Origin: Solenopsis invicta
Lineage: Eukaryota > Arthropoda > Insecta > Hymenoptera > Formicidae
Assembly: GCF_016802725.1 (NCBI RefSeq)
Contig: NC_052669.1
Coordinates: 6,625,501-6,689,500 of the forward strand
Reading direction: 5' to 3'
Length of the DNA stretch: 64,000 nt
Under the pieces are notes generated by a model that was not told the DNA's origin, searched no databases, and saw only the letters and a list, made by a program, of their open reading frames with translations. Shown one piece after another: positions 35,261-47,241 of the stretch. Both the position numbers and the translations under genes were made by a program. How positions within the stretch are numbered: position 1 is the stretch's first letter; the number at the start of each line of letters is the position of its first letter.

Positions 35261-36399
35261 CAATATTATCGAACGTCTCATCCAGAGGCTGCGTTAAAAT
35301 ATGGTAATACGCAAAATCGAGAGTTCTTTTCCACGAGACGAGCACGCGGAGCGTAACAATCGGTGAAACCCACGTATTTCATCACCCCCGGCGTACAATC
35401 GCAGTTCTTTTTTTTTAATTTTAAGAAAAAAAATCTCGTGAATACTCGAGAGCTGTCCGGAAAATTCTATTGTCAAGCGATACTTAAGGAGAAGAAAAGA
35501 GGCCAGTTACGCGGCTCGTATTATTATCGCCGGAAGAGTGACGCGACGTGACGCAATTCGGCGACGCGCTCCAAGGCTCCCGTTGCATCGACGTCGATTA
35601 GCGCTAACGCATCCATTATCTCAATTTTCGTCGCACTATTTTAAGACGGAGCCGCTGTCGAATACAGGGGGGGGGGAGAGGGGAAAAGAAAAGATCCTAG
35701 TAGCTAATCATTGATTCGAATTTCCGCGACGTTGACCGATGCCAATGATCGCTCGTCGTCTCGTCTCCTTATTACCGCATTACGATGCCGCATATCGATA
35801 CCGGAGATCAAAAGATGATAAACTTCTGAAAGGGAAGAGAAGATCGCGAGAAATTGGAAGCCTCTCGACGGCGGCGGAGAGAGCGCACAGGTTGAAAAGG
35901 GAGAGAAGAGAAAAACCGCACGCGAGGAAACGATCCTCGGCATCAATGGAACGCGCGCCGCGCGCGCGTTTATCGTCGCAGTTTTATCGTGCCGCTTCAA
36001 TGAGAGATAGACCATACTACTCGCATCTCTTTACTACGCGCTGCGGACTTTTAACGCGTTCCATTGACGTGCACGACGTCAGGGAGGAAAAGAGAGAGAG
36101 AAAAAAGAGATTTTCCCGACAAATGACGACATACTTTCATCGGCCGAGGTGACTCGCGAAATGCCGACGATAGAGAAAGAGAGAGAAATACGAGGGGGAT
36201 TCCACGACACTAATCTACCACGCATCTTCGACCTCGACGACAACCGGATTTTCTTTCGACGAAAACGTGCGAAAACGATGACGTTTAGTGACGTCATTTA
36301 AACGTCAAAAGGACGTTTAAAGAACGCCTCCAAACCTGTTCGGAGCACCCGAAAGGAAAAGAATTACTTCCTAGGGTCCTTCGTAGACGAGTCGAGGAT

Positions 36400-36823
36400 C
36401 GATCACTGCGTAGGACAGTACGGAGCGAGAGAGTGAGTGAGTAAGTGAGAGAGAGAGAGAGAGAGATGTGTAGAAAGCGACGGAGGAAGGAGGCCGCGAG
36501 AGCGGCAGCGGACGGACAAGCGGACGCGCTTTTCGCCCTCCTCACACCCGTCGCGGGTCTTTCTCCGCTCGCGCGCTGCTATCTTATTAGGCGAAATGAA
36601 ATACTGGCTGAACGAACACGTCCGTCTGTTTGTCCGTCGTTCGTCCGGTCAAGACGAACGACGGACGGGGCCGAGAAGAGGGCGAGGAGAAGAGCGTGCC
36701 GCCGCCGGCTGCGCGTGTTTGTCGGGGGCCCCTCTCGCCCAACGAGCGAGCGAACGAACGAACGAACGAACGAGCGTGTGAGCGAGCGACGGCGGCAGCC
36801 GAAGGTGAGGACGCGGAGAAGAG

Positions 36824-36863
<40 letters not shown>

Positions 36864-38900
36864 AGAGAGCGCGAGCCAGCTGCCGTCGCTACCGAGGAGC
36901 GGTTTGTTGTGAACGACCCTAACTGCTGCCGCCCGTCGCTCGGCGAAGCGTGCACGCGCGAGAAACGTGCGTTCGCCGTCGTCCGGTCGTCCGTTCGTTC
37001 GTTCGTTCGTTCGGCCCGGCGGTGGAGTGATCGAGGCGACGCGGAAAAGGCGAAGAGAGAGAGAGAGAAAAAGAGAGAGGGGAAAAAAGCGATGTAGCGA
37101 AGGAAAGAGAAAGAGAGAAACGGAGGGACAAAAACGGACGGACGGACTGGCGATCGATCGATCGGCCTGCCGAGACGCAAATTGGCGCGCGATGGAAAAT
37201 CGCGGGAACGCGACGGGACCGTCAGCTTGTGGGAATCGAACGCGGGTCACGCGCGACCCATCGCCGCCGCCGCCGCCGCCGCACGTTGAACGGCACTTCG
37301 CCGTCCGACGGGTAGCCATTTTGAGCGCCTACTCTCGCACGGGATGCCTCGGTGACCGAGCTCGCGTAGTCGGTACCGACGACAACGTCGCGAGCTTCGA
37401 CTGACCTCGTCGCCGACGGCCGTTCGTCGCCGAGCGAGCGACGCGATCGACGGCGCGCGGCGCTTCTTCCGACGGGCAGAGGCACTCGCTCGCTCGCTCG
37501 TTCGCTCGCTTGTGCGAGCGTGTAACGTTACGGCGCACGTAACGTCGAACGGATTGCCGACGGCGACGCTCCGTGCTCCGTCCTCGCGATCGACAGCGCG
37601 GCCGTCGTCGAGACGAACGCGCGCGCGAGAGAGAAAGAGAGAGAGAACGAGAGAGAAAGAGAGCGAAATCGGAGCGACGGGCAGCCATCTTGGGGCCGGA
37701 GAGTCGCACGGGTCGCCTCGTCGCGGCGGATTCCGTTCCGTTCCGTTCACGGGTCAGGCGTTTCCACGCACACGTCTTCGCTGTCGCCGACGAGCGCGTC
37801 TTGCCACTCCTCTGTCACCACCGTCGTCGTCGTCGTCGTCGTCATTGCCGTCGCTTTGAGACTACCTCCTCGTTCCCCGCGCCGCGCGGTCCCCGGGCAC
37901 GGCCCGTGGAAAAAACGTAACGAACGCCGCGCACGACACGACGGATGCTCGTACGTCGTGCGACACACGATGCCACAGGATGCACTCGTTTCCCGTTCTC
38001 TTCCCCTCGCCGTCGCTCTCTCTCGGAGCAGCGGGCGTGCATTTCCCGGCCCCGTATGCGTCGGCGACGACGACGACGACGACGGCGGCGCGCGTGGTTT
38101 CTCTGAAACACACGTAGGTCTCGCGTAGGCTCCGGGCGAGCGGGCGGGTGGACGGACGTACGTACGTTACCTGTATACGGCGGCGATTCCATCGATAAAT
38201 CCACAGAGCACGACGCGGGCGCGGGTCCACCGGGTGTACCGTAACACGGGATACGTAATCACGATCACCAATTATCTCGCGACAACGGCGTCACATTTCA
38301 CACAAATCAACAAAGGTTACCCACTTGACAAAGATGGCGGTCGCCGCGCGGGGTTACACACTGCGCGCGGTGGGGAGAGCGCACTGCTGCGCACACCGCC
38401 TCGCGCGCGCTCCTCCGGCTCGCGGCGGAAGCACGAAACACACGGATGACCGTAAGCGGCACACGCGTTCCCGTCGGCCAATCCTGGCGCAGCGTCGTGT
38501 TCGTCGTCGTTGTCGTTTCTCTCTTTGCTCTGCTCCGCTGATGCCTGCTGCTGCTGCTGCTGCCGGACACACCGACCAACACCGACAACGCGCTCGCAGC
38601 GCGACCCGATCACATGGCGTAGTCGTCGTCGTCGTGATCGTGGTCGTGGTCGTCGCCGTCGCCGTCACTCGTCACTGCGCCCGTTCGAATGCCCGTCGTC
38701 GCGTCGTGTATACGTGCGCGCGATCGCACGTACTTATACGCGTCGATGCGGGACGATTGTGTGTTAGATTAATATACGCGCATATGTTCCACGTACGTTC
38801 CACGTACGACCGGGCGCATTAATAACTCCCCCCGTTCGTAACACGCAAGTTCGCAGAGTTCTCGAGCTCCTACCTGTCGGCTATCGAGCTGCTCCGAGCC
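36400..38900. promoter_or_regulatory. Large CpG-rich island, probable promoter and non-coding first-exon region
   Basis: About 2.5 kb of very GC- and CpG-rich DNA with GA/CT repeats, CGAA and CGTT runs and GCC triplets. Long open frames occur in nearly every frame on both strands because stops are rare at this composition; none resembles a protein family. YY1/Pho-like GCCATNTTG or AAGATGGCGG cores lie at 37315, 37684 and 38331. Minus-strand donor-like sites (ACAG|GTAACG near 38171, CAG|GTAGGA near 38873) would permit splicing to the KAT6 acceptor at 28656. Assignment to KAT6 is inference. Confidence 0.5.
36827..36860. repeat. (GA)n microsatellite
   Basis: Seventeen uninterrupted AG units inside the CpG-rich island; shorter GA tracts occur at about 36441-36466 and 37620-37665. 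Confidence 0.9.
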
Positions 38901-41773
38901 ACGTGGCGAATTCACGATGACATAACGTCTATTTGAAGAAAAAAAAAGAAGACGTGAAGAGAAGAGGAAGATTCGCTATTCGTATAAGTAGAAAACACAA
39001 AAAGAGCGTCGTGTAGAAAACGTTCAAGGCAACTTTTTTTTTCGATAAGACGCAAACTTCCTTTCGGAATACCGGCTTGGTCAGTACTGAAGTTTCAAAG
39101 TGACCGTTCCGTAAAGGTATAATTTTACTAGGAAAAAAACTCAATGGAAAAGAAGCGTAGTGGGAGGTTGACCAATAAGAATATCCTTTCAAAAAGCATA
39201 TCTAATAAGTTATTTTACGTGACCGCATCTCAGGTTCCTTGAAGTATATTTTATGGGATATTGAATAACAGAGTCTCAACCTTTTAAATTCGACAATTTT
39301 AAATTTAGCTTTGCTCTTTCGTAAACTCAATACTTTTTTCGTAAACTAAATTAAGTTGAAGTTACAGTAGCTTACAAAGTTATTTACTTAACTTATAAAG
39401 TTATACGAACAAAAAGCTAAAAATTGCGTTAAATTATTAACGTCATTTAAATTAGAATTTAATTTTGAAAAGCATTTTATTTATAATTAAAGTATAGTCT
39501 TTACAAATTAAATTACTTGAATTAACAAAATAAATATATGAATCGTCAAATAAATTTAACATTTTATTTGTAAATTAAGTAACTAGATGAAATTTCATTT
39601 TTTTGTAATTAATTTATGTGAAATAATATTGATGTTTATGTAAGAATGTTTTTTTACAAAAATCAAAGACCTTTAACTTGGGGGGAAAAAAGTTAATAAA
39701 TTAAAGTTTGTGTCTTAAAAATGACTCCAGTTGAAATTAAAAATTAATTCACTTGAAATTAACAATTAAAAAATTATCAACTTTTTTTATTTAAATAATA
39801 AGAGAATATAGATCAATATAAGAAAACACAATTAAGACTGAAACCTTATTCAGTCATTGCTGAATCTTCGTGCTGATATTTGATTTTATATAAATTATTT
39901 AATAATAAGTTGAATATTAAATCGTGTGAATAATACAAGATAAAGAGAAGGTTAAAATAATGCTTAATTATTTTTATATCAATTATTAAATACATTTTTC
40001 AGCTTTACAAACTGCGTGCCGAGTTGTTAAATTTAAAATGCAATTGTAAACTGAAGCTAAAGATAATATTTAAATTAATTTGATCGTCAAATTGATTAAC
40101 GATGCTATAAGCATCTTAAAAAACTGTACAGAACTTATTAGGAAAAATATTATTCCAGCCAGGGAAAAAATGGCATTTCCTCTCATTTTTCTTACTACTT
40201 AACTTTTAACTTATCAACTAGTTGCCATCCCTTCAAAAGATAACATTTATTTTTATGACCTAAGTCGAAACATATAGTTATGCTTTTTGGAGAAGGATCC
40301 TCATCGATTACCTCCCGCTGTGCACCTTTTCCGTTTCTTTTTTTCCCTTTACGTGGAATTGCATTCTAAATGGCGTCACGTGGCGGCGCAAGGGTAGAAT
40401 TGTAGAAAAGGAAAAAGAAACTGCACCGTATCTTCGCTTCGTGTAAGGTGAGAGTAAACGTTACGAGAGTAACTTACAAGAATGTTTCATCACACGTTGT
40501 CGAGAGTTTTAATCTCCCTCTTGTTTCTCGACGACGAAGCAGCGTACTGCGAACGAAAAGAAAAGCGTGATGCCTTTCGAACGTCGACGTAGACGAAAAA
40601 ATCCGATCGGTTTCGCGCGCGAGGCGCACCTGACGTGCGACGTTAACGCGCCCGACTGTACACAAACACGCCACCGGTTACAGGTGCCGCGCACGTACGT
40701 ACGCGCCGTCGTTGCACCGTGCATTCGTGTGCATCGCGCGCGAAATACGAATCCACGACGCGCGCGCACACATTGCACATGTGTGCATGCGTGCGTGTGC
40801 ACAAACTCGCGTATCGCGCGGGCCGTTTCAACGACGTGAAACGAGTTCGCGCGGCAACGCGGCAGGAGCGCACGCGGTACAATCCGTCCGTCACGACTAT
40901 GGCCGACCCGCTTTTGCGCCCGATTCTCCCCGGCCGAGGCGATAGGCGGTTGCGCGCGACGACGACGAGTGGCCACGCAACCGAGAGAACCGAATCAAGC
41001 CGCGAACGAGACGCGACAGGAACGTACTCCGTACGCGCCGGAGTGAGTCGTTCCCCTCCCCCCCTTTTTTTTCTCCCCTCGGGTGCCGCGGTGCACCGTG
41101 CACCCTCTCCCCGTACTTCCTTCCTTCACGTCGCTTAAAATGCAGAAAGCGTAAGAGGGTCAAAATCCGAGGTGAATTGAATTCTGCGGAAAATCGAATC
41201 AGAGAGAACGAATGAATAAACGTACGAACGATTTGCAGTGGCGTGTATCAACCCTCCATGGTTCAACCGGGTACTTGAAGATTCAGGCAAACTTCCAATT
41301 TTGAATTATTCTATCTTGAATGGCGGACACGTACAAAAACAAGTGAAACATATTTCGGGCTAAACAATTGTAGAATTGTATTCTGAAATGTTGGAAGAAT
41401 GTGTACCACAATTTTTTTTCAGATTTCTTAAAGCCCAAAAACCCTTTCAAAAACAATATCAGGTACCAACGATCCGATTGAACTATGAAAGCAACGAAAA
41501 AAAAAGAACGTTGGACCACGGAGGGTCAAGCTACGGTAAGTCTCTTTCGTGTAAAGCATATTACGCGTGAATATATTTATCGTACCGAATGGAAATCGAT
41601 ACTTTGTTTAAAACAGACTCACGGAAAAACGGCGGATTCTTTAGGTCAATCTAACACGTTATTTTATTTTAACTTGTACCTCAGTGTCTCTTTATTTGTT
41701 AAAAGAAACGAGAAACTAAGTAAATATCACTAATAGTCAACGTAACATCAATATTACATAATTTCCCAGTCAT

Positions 41774-42172
41774 CCTGACGGAAAAAATTCTACGCAAATT
41801 TAAAAAAATGCTAATGCAAAAGTCTACAAAAAATTTACAGAATTGAAACACTTTTGTTAATTTTAGAAATTAAATATATATTTTTACGAAAAAATATTTC
41901 TACGACAGAAGACTAATAATTTCTAGAATTTTTATTTTTAGTAGAACTTTGTACTTATTTACAGAGTTTTTTGCCAGAGTAAGAGCCTATTTAGAAATGT
42001 GTAGAATGTAGTTTGACGTACCTTCACTGAGAGATTCATAAAAATCACAAAAATGATGCATTACAAGAAAACAAAAATTTACAAAAACGTGTTCCAATTC
42101 TGGCATTTTCGTGTAGATTTTTGTAGCATTTCTTAAATTTGTGTAGAATTGTATAGAATTTTTTCCGTCAGG
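41774..42172. repeat. About 400-bp element with 19-bp perfect terminal repeats
   Basis: CCTGACGGAAAAAATTCTA on the left is the exact inverse of TAGAATTTTTTCCGTCAGG on the right. Sub-terminal segments (CAAATTTAA, ATGCTA, AGTCTACA) also recur inverted with changes. No open frame. Confidence 0.8.
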
Positions 42173-43132
42173 GTAACAACATAAATCAGAACGTTTAAAT
42201 ACTCAAATAAAAGAATTCTCGGATTTTCCAGAAATTTTTTTTCAAAATTCTTGCTAAGATTAGAAAATTTTTTAATGCTTTGATATAAATTTATTCTATT
42301 TGCTAATGTTCCTTAATCATAAACCACTTGAGTTTTAAATATTAAATTTGATAAAATGCTAAAAAAAAAAGGAACGAATTAAATGGCATGTAACGGTTTG
42401 CCCGTAATGATGAAGCTTACAAGTACAGAAACGTGATTAAACACACAAACGCCAAATTTATTCGTAGACTGTACTGTTTTTTATCACTGGTTTTTTAATA
42501 GAAACTCGCGAGTCACACGCAAGAATATGCGTGAACTTGGATGTGCATGCCACTATTTATTGCTAATCGGTAGTCGACATTTCGTATTATCGAAAAGTAG
42601 AAAAAAAATTCTAGAAGAAACAACTTTGTCCGAAGTAGAATTTAAACTGAAAAGTAAAATTCCAAAAATCTTCGAGTTCCAATAAAATTCCATGATTTTC
42701 AAGAATAAAAAAGAAATTCCCTGAAAATTTAAGTTTTCTCGGTAGTAAACACCCTATAGTAGATGCAATATAACACATGTACGTAACAGTTACGTTGCTG
42801 AGTAGGGTAACTATAATATTGATGTAACGTTGCTATTTGCTGGCGTTTACTGGGGGATCGTGCAATTCCAGAAACAAGACGAACGTACACTCTCTAGTAC
42901 CACGACCGTTCGCACGTTCGTCGTAAACCGCTTGACCGAATGATATACTGTGTATAAACGGCGGAGGAAGGCGTCGAGCTTAATACGAGCCTGCCGGTGC
43001 GGGCGAGTGACGCGCGTTACTTCTGGTGTTTATATGCAAAACGCACGGTATGTCCGATGCAATTTCGTAATGAGATTATTGATTTTTTTTTAAGAACCGT
43101 CCCTCTTCCGCGGCCGTCCATCCGTCCCGCGC

Positions 43133-43135
<3 letters not shown>

Positions 43136-43163
<28 letters not shown>
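43136..43163. repeat. (CT)n microsatellite
   Basis: About fourteen uninterrupted CT units in a GC-rich patch. Confidence 0.9.
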
Positions 43164-43168
<5 letters not shown>

Positions 43169-43840
43169 GCAGCTCGATGATACCAGTCTCCGCTCCAAAC
43201 TCCGCAGTTCGGCCGCATATCGCACCGCACACGACGCACGCGTGCAGCGCCTCGCATAATTGAATACCCTACGCTCTCCCGGACGGTATCGCCCCACGGC
43301 CAGCGGCCGCGTATGCGAAGCTAACCGGCAAATTCTCGGTATAATATCTACATACCTCGGTGATTGTATTGATTTTCCCCGACAGTATGTAAATTAGCGT
43401 GCCGCGCGCGATGTAAGTACGCGCGAGGGAGAAATTCTGCGCAGTTCCCGTCTCCGAGCGGACGCGAGCGTGCGACAGCCCCGCATGGGATGATTTACGT
43501 ACGGGTTCTGCCAGTGTACATTAAGGAACTGTAATCTCGATTTAACTTACTCTTCACAGTTTTCCAATTCTTAGAACTGGAAAAAAAGGTTAAAGTTAAT
43601 CTACACTGGTTGAAAAGGACACTGGTCTCGTTAAATGAGCGAGATTGTACATGTCTGTTTTCATTTCTTTTCCTCCCTCAAAATTACGTCGTCGCTCTAA
43701 CGCATGCACTTAAATTTGTAAAATAGATGTTTACTGCATCTTAATAAATACAAGTACTTTTATAAGCGTCCGGCTGCGATTGCACTCGCTATGTAAAGCT
43801 CGATACAAAAAATAAGGATAAAAAAAAGATCATTAAGGTA

Positions 43841-43846
43841 TTTATT
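43841..43846 (-). promoter_or_regulatory. Poly(A) signal of adenosine kinase
   Basis: AATAAA on the minus strand (TTTATT on plus), about 40 bases after the stop codon. Confidence 0.75.
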
Positions 43847-43884
43847 AAGTACACGACTTATAATCGCTACCACGTTGGTGATGA

Positions 43885-46800
43885 TCAAGACTGAAAGTTC
43901 GGTTTTCCCTCGTAAGTACATCCAGATCTCTGTACGATCTGCGTCGCGGCCCAAATACCGCATTTTATACAGGTGTCTATGCTTCTGCCTTGTATAAGCT
44001 GCGCGAGAAAACCTGAAATAATTTCGTTCAATTGGTACAAATGCTTACTGTCAATCCCATATCAGACCATTGGTGACTGAGGATTGTGAATTGAAGATTA
44101 GAATTCAACCAAACACACTGAAAAAGAATTTGGTAATAGCTACCAAATGTTGAGTGAAATAATGCAAATTAAGCATTTGATTAATACAAAAAATAATTTT
44201 ACTTTTCTGAATATTTAATAAATATTACCAAATTTAGTAATATTTATAAAATATAAAAAAAATAAAATTATTTTTGGTTATATCAAATATTTAATTGACA
44301 TTATTTCATTCAATATTTAATAGCTATTACTAAACTCTTGTTTTAGTGCAGAACGAAACTGATTAATCCTATTACTCATGTTTTTTCTGATGTTAATACT
44401 ACTCTAGAAAATCTACTCACATAATAAAGAATTTCTTTTACACTTTTAAGAATTTTTTAAACTTTTTTCTACTTTATATGTTGTAAGATTAGATTAACTA
44501 AACTTAAATTAGCACCTGCGTGCTAATTCATCCACTCTAGAAATTTAACATTAAAATGATTTGCTTTGTAGAAATCTAATCTTCAATTTGCAATTCTCAG
44601 TTTTTAATGTGTAGTCTCATGGAGACTTTATAGTAACGAAGAATCCATAGTTACCTCCAACGAAGGCATCACCGGCAGCATTAGTATCGACAACCTTCTC
44701 CTCTGGCAGTTTTATGACGGGATATTCCGTCACTGTCCCGTCTTTGGCTACAATCACCTCTTCAGCGCCCTGCGTTATCACAACGATCCTTTTCCTCTTG
44801 TCATTAATCTTCTCCATTTCCGATATCTTCAGCGCAATCTGTCTCCTGTCCGTCTCGTTAAAATTATTTGCCTTTGCAAACGCGTCCGCTTCCGTCTCAT
44901 TTCCGAACAAGACGTCGATGTAAGGAAACGCCGCTAACATCGGCTTTTGGAAGAACTCGCACAGAAATGGTGCACTGAGATTCATCATGAACATCTTGTC
45001 GTTCTCGTAAGCGTGTCTGGCTACCGTTTGTATGGATTCGGGACTGACTGTCAAGAAAAATCCCTGAGGTACAGAATAACAACGAATTTCATGATGCAGC
45101 GTGTTCTTGTAATTCGTTCTTTAGACGTAGATTTATTAAGAAATTTTTGCGTTTTACCGATACGTAGATGTATCTCGCGATCTCTATCAGATGTTTGTTT
45201 TCCGGCTTTTCGATATGCAACGGGGAGAAGCAATTCGCCGCTGCCAAATTAGCGCATAGGGAGCGTTCCTTCCCGGTAATGAGCACCGCGCACGTTCCAG
45301 TTGGTTCCTGATCGGTATATTGATAGCGAACGTTCAAGCCATCCGTGGTCGCCTTGTCCTCCAGGATCTTGGAATACTTGTCTCTACCGACGCAGCCCAT
45401 GTAGGTGGTGACTTTCGGTTTTTGCAGAAACCACTGTGTGATAAAAACGCCTATTATTTATGTAATATAAGTTTTTCTTTCTCCACCACTCCCCCCCCCC
45501 ACCGACTCGAAATTTTTCTTTGAATTTTGCATTAATTTTTTAAAATTTCTACATAATTTTTAACTTTTTAGAAAATTTATCAAACTTTTTACACAAACTT
45601 TTCAAAAATGTTGAGAAGTCTACATCTTTTCTTTGTATAAGTATATGAATTTTGAAATATTCCAAGATTCTCATTCTATAATTTTTGATTTTCATAAAAT
45701 CTGAAAAAATTTTAAATATTTTTTTTTTAGAAATAATAAAATGAGAAATTTTAGAAATCTTAGAATTTTCATAATTTACATATATAAAAAATTTAAAAAA
45801 AAAAACTTTCTCAGTATTTCTGAAAAGTGTTTCAATTTGTATAAAAATTCTGAGAAAAGTTTTCAGTAAGATAATCTAAAATGACAATGGCCAAGTAACA
45901 ATCTTAGGTATATTCTACTTACTTGCGCTACTCTTATAGTATTTTGCACAGATCCACCCGCGATAAAGTCAGGATTGTACAGATCGATTAGCTCCTCGTA
46001 CAAAGGCTTGTGCTTGTCCTCGGCAAGAATGGCATTGTTAGACTTCAGATCGTATTTTCGTAAAAATTCATGATCTACATATGCTGAAATATCCAGGAGA
46101 GGATTCCCTATGCCCAACAGCAGTCCTTCCCTGAAACGTTTATCTAATAATTTTTGTCCATACAGTTTTCGTTCTTAGAAAAACTTATTACTGACAATAT
46201 TTACATGCTGTATAAAGTACGTCCTACTTTGAATAAATTTTCATCCAGATGCTAGTTCAAGTTTAGTATAGTTTTCGTGTTATTAAAATTTCGATGGTTC
46301 AAAATAATATTTAATAAGACTTTTTTACATTAAAATAATTTTTAGTAATTAAAATAATAGTTTTAATAATAAAAAGTCTAATAAAATTAAGTAAAGTCTA
46401 AAAAGTATATTTAAAATAATATTTAATAATAAAAATTAATAATAATAAATGTTTTTTAATAAAACTTTTTTCACATTAAAATAACATTAGTTCAGTTAAT
46501 TATTTCAATACCTTTTACAATATAAAATAAAAAGATATTTATGAAGTAAAAAAAAGCTAAAAAAATTTTTTAAATTAATCAAATTCTTAATTATGTGAAT
46601 AAATTTTTATTGAAAGTGGTATCAGCGTAAAAAAACAAAAAACAAAAAAAAACGCGCTCTGTAAAATTTCAGTAACAAAACGTAATTCTCCGAGGGATGG
46701 CAGTGAAAATGATATCAAATGATTCATCATCTTCCTCGTCAGCTCGATGGAAAACAACATTCGCGATATCATCGAGCAAGATTATTAAAAATAAACATCG

Positions 46801-47241
46801 CGTATACGTATAATTTCGTATCGCGATGCCATTTTAAAACGATGCCGCCTCGAGAGTGACGAATCGCATCGATGAGAATCGACCTTGACGATTACATAAC
46901 CTGCATGTATCTTTCCGCGACGCGGTTGAATTTCTGCTCGCTGCAAGCTTGACGTTAATCATATCAATTTTTTTCGATAACAGATAAAAAAAAAGCGGAG
47001 ATATATGCACGCACATTTCTGCAGGTAATCCTCCGGTCATAAACGAATCGGTCTTTGTCGTCGATCACCGGGAGCACACGCGGCACACCGTACGTAACCT
47101 TGGCGCGTGACGAATTTCAATTTCATAACCTCCAAGGGGAAAATAAAATCGTGTCCAATTCGCGCGATAGATAAATCACAAGTTAGAAAAATGAATGAGG
47201 ATTTCGAGTAATGAGATCACTTACCGTAAATCCTCGGCCAT
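43885..47241 (-). CDS. Adk: Adenosine kinase (PfkB/ribokinase family), five coding exons
   Basis: Cytosolic/nuclear enzyme that phosphorylates adenosine to AMP with ATP, the main purine salvage step for adenosine and needed for methyl-cycle flux. Exons: 47241-47225, 46130-45923, 45433-45158, 45063-44655 and 44012-43885, with GT-AG borders and phases 2,0,0,1; 345 residues, the same as the short human form. The start MAEDLREGLLLGIGNPLLD joins a 17-nt first exon to the conserved GxGNPLLDIS block. Later blocks: LAEDKHKPLYEEL, AGGSVQNTIRVAQW, GCVGRDKY, PTGTCAVLITG, RSLCANLAAAN, GFFLTVSPES, LFGNETEADAF and ITQGAEE. The catalytic Asp lies in DTNAAGDAFVGG (usually DTNGAGD in adenosine kinases). The stop is TGA at 43885, with AATAAA close behind. 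The tiny first exon allows for alternative starts. Confidence 0.95.
44116..44348. repeat. Palindromic MITE, CACTGAAAAAGA/TTTTAGTG family, complete copy 3
   Basis: CACTGAAAAAGAATTTGGTA at the left pairs with TACTAAACTCTTGTTTTAGTG at the right apart from a few changes; inner arms include GTTGAGTGAAATAATG and inverse. It lies in the last intron of adenosine kinase. Confidence 0.75.

Larger units (their letters stand above)
28657..36399. other. Gene-poor AT-rich region with dispersed elements
   Basis: No protein family recognised on either strand. It contains MITEs (listed separately), AAT triplet runs near 29347-29371 and 30150-30172, a CA/CG-rich run at 30751-30805 within a small GC-rich island at 30390-31000, and scattered A/T runs. 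It may be the first intron of KAT6 if the distant first exon lies in the island at 36.4-38.9 kb. Confidence 0.5.
38901..43840. other. Gene-free region between CpG island and adenosine kinase
   Basis: AT-rich, with two further GC-rich patches at about 40500-41150 and 42900-43500. A strong donor on the minus strand (CTT|GTAAGTT near 40475) borders the first patch. A CT run lies at 43136-43163. No coding sequence recognised. Confidence 0.45.

Noticed and set aside
35739..36152. 137-codon basic open frame on plus
   Set aside because: Arg/Lys-rich without a domain, at the edge of the CpG-rich block; composition explains it.
37205..37265. tRNA-like T-arm (GTTCGATTCCC on minus)
   Set aside because: No matching acceptor stem, D-arm or anticodon arm is found at the proper distance; likely chance in GC-rich DNA.
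36445..38822. Many open frames of 100-246 codons on both strands in the CpG-rich block
   Set aside because: They overlap each other in almost all frames, consist of Arg/Ser/Glu-rich low-complexity sequence, and arise because stop codons are rare at this base composition. No domain is visible.
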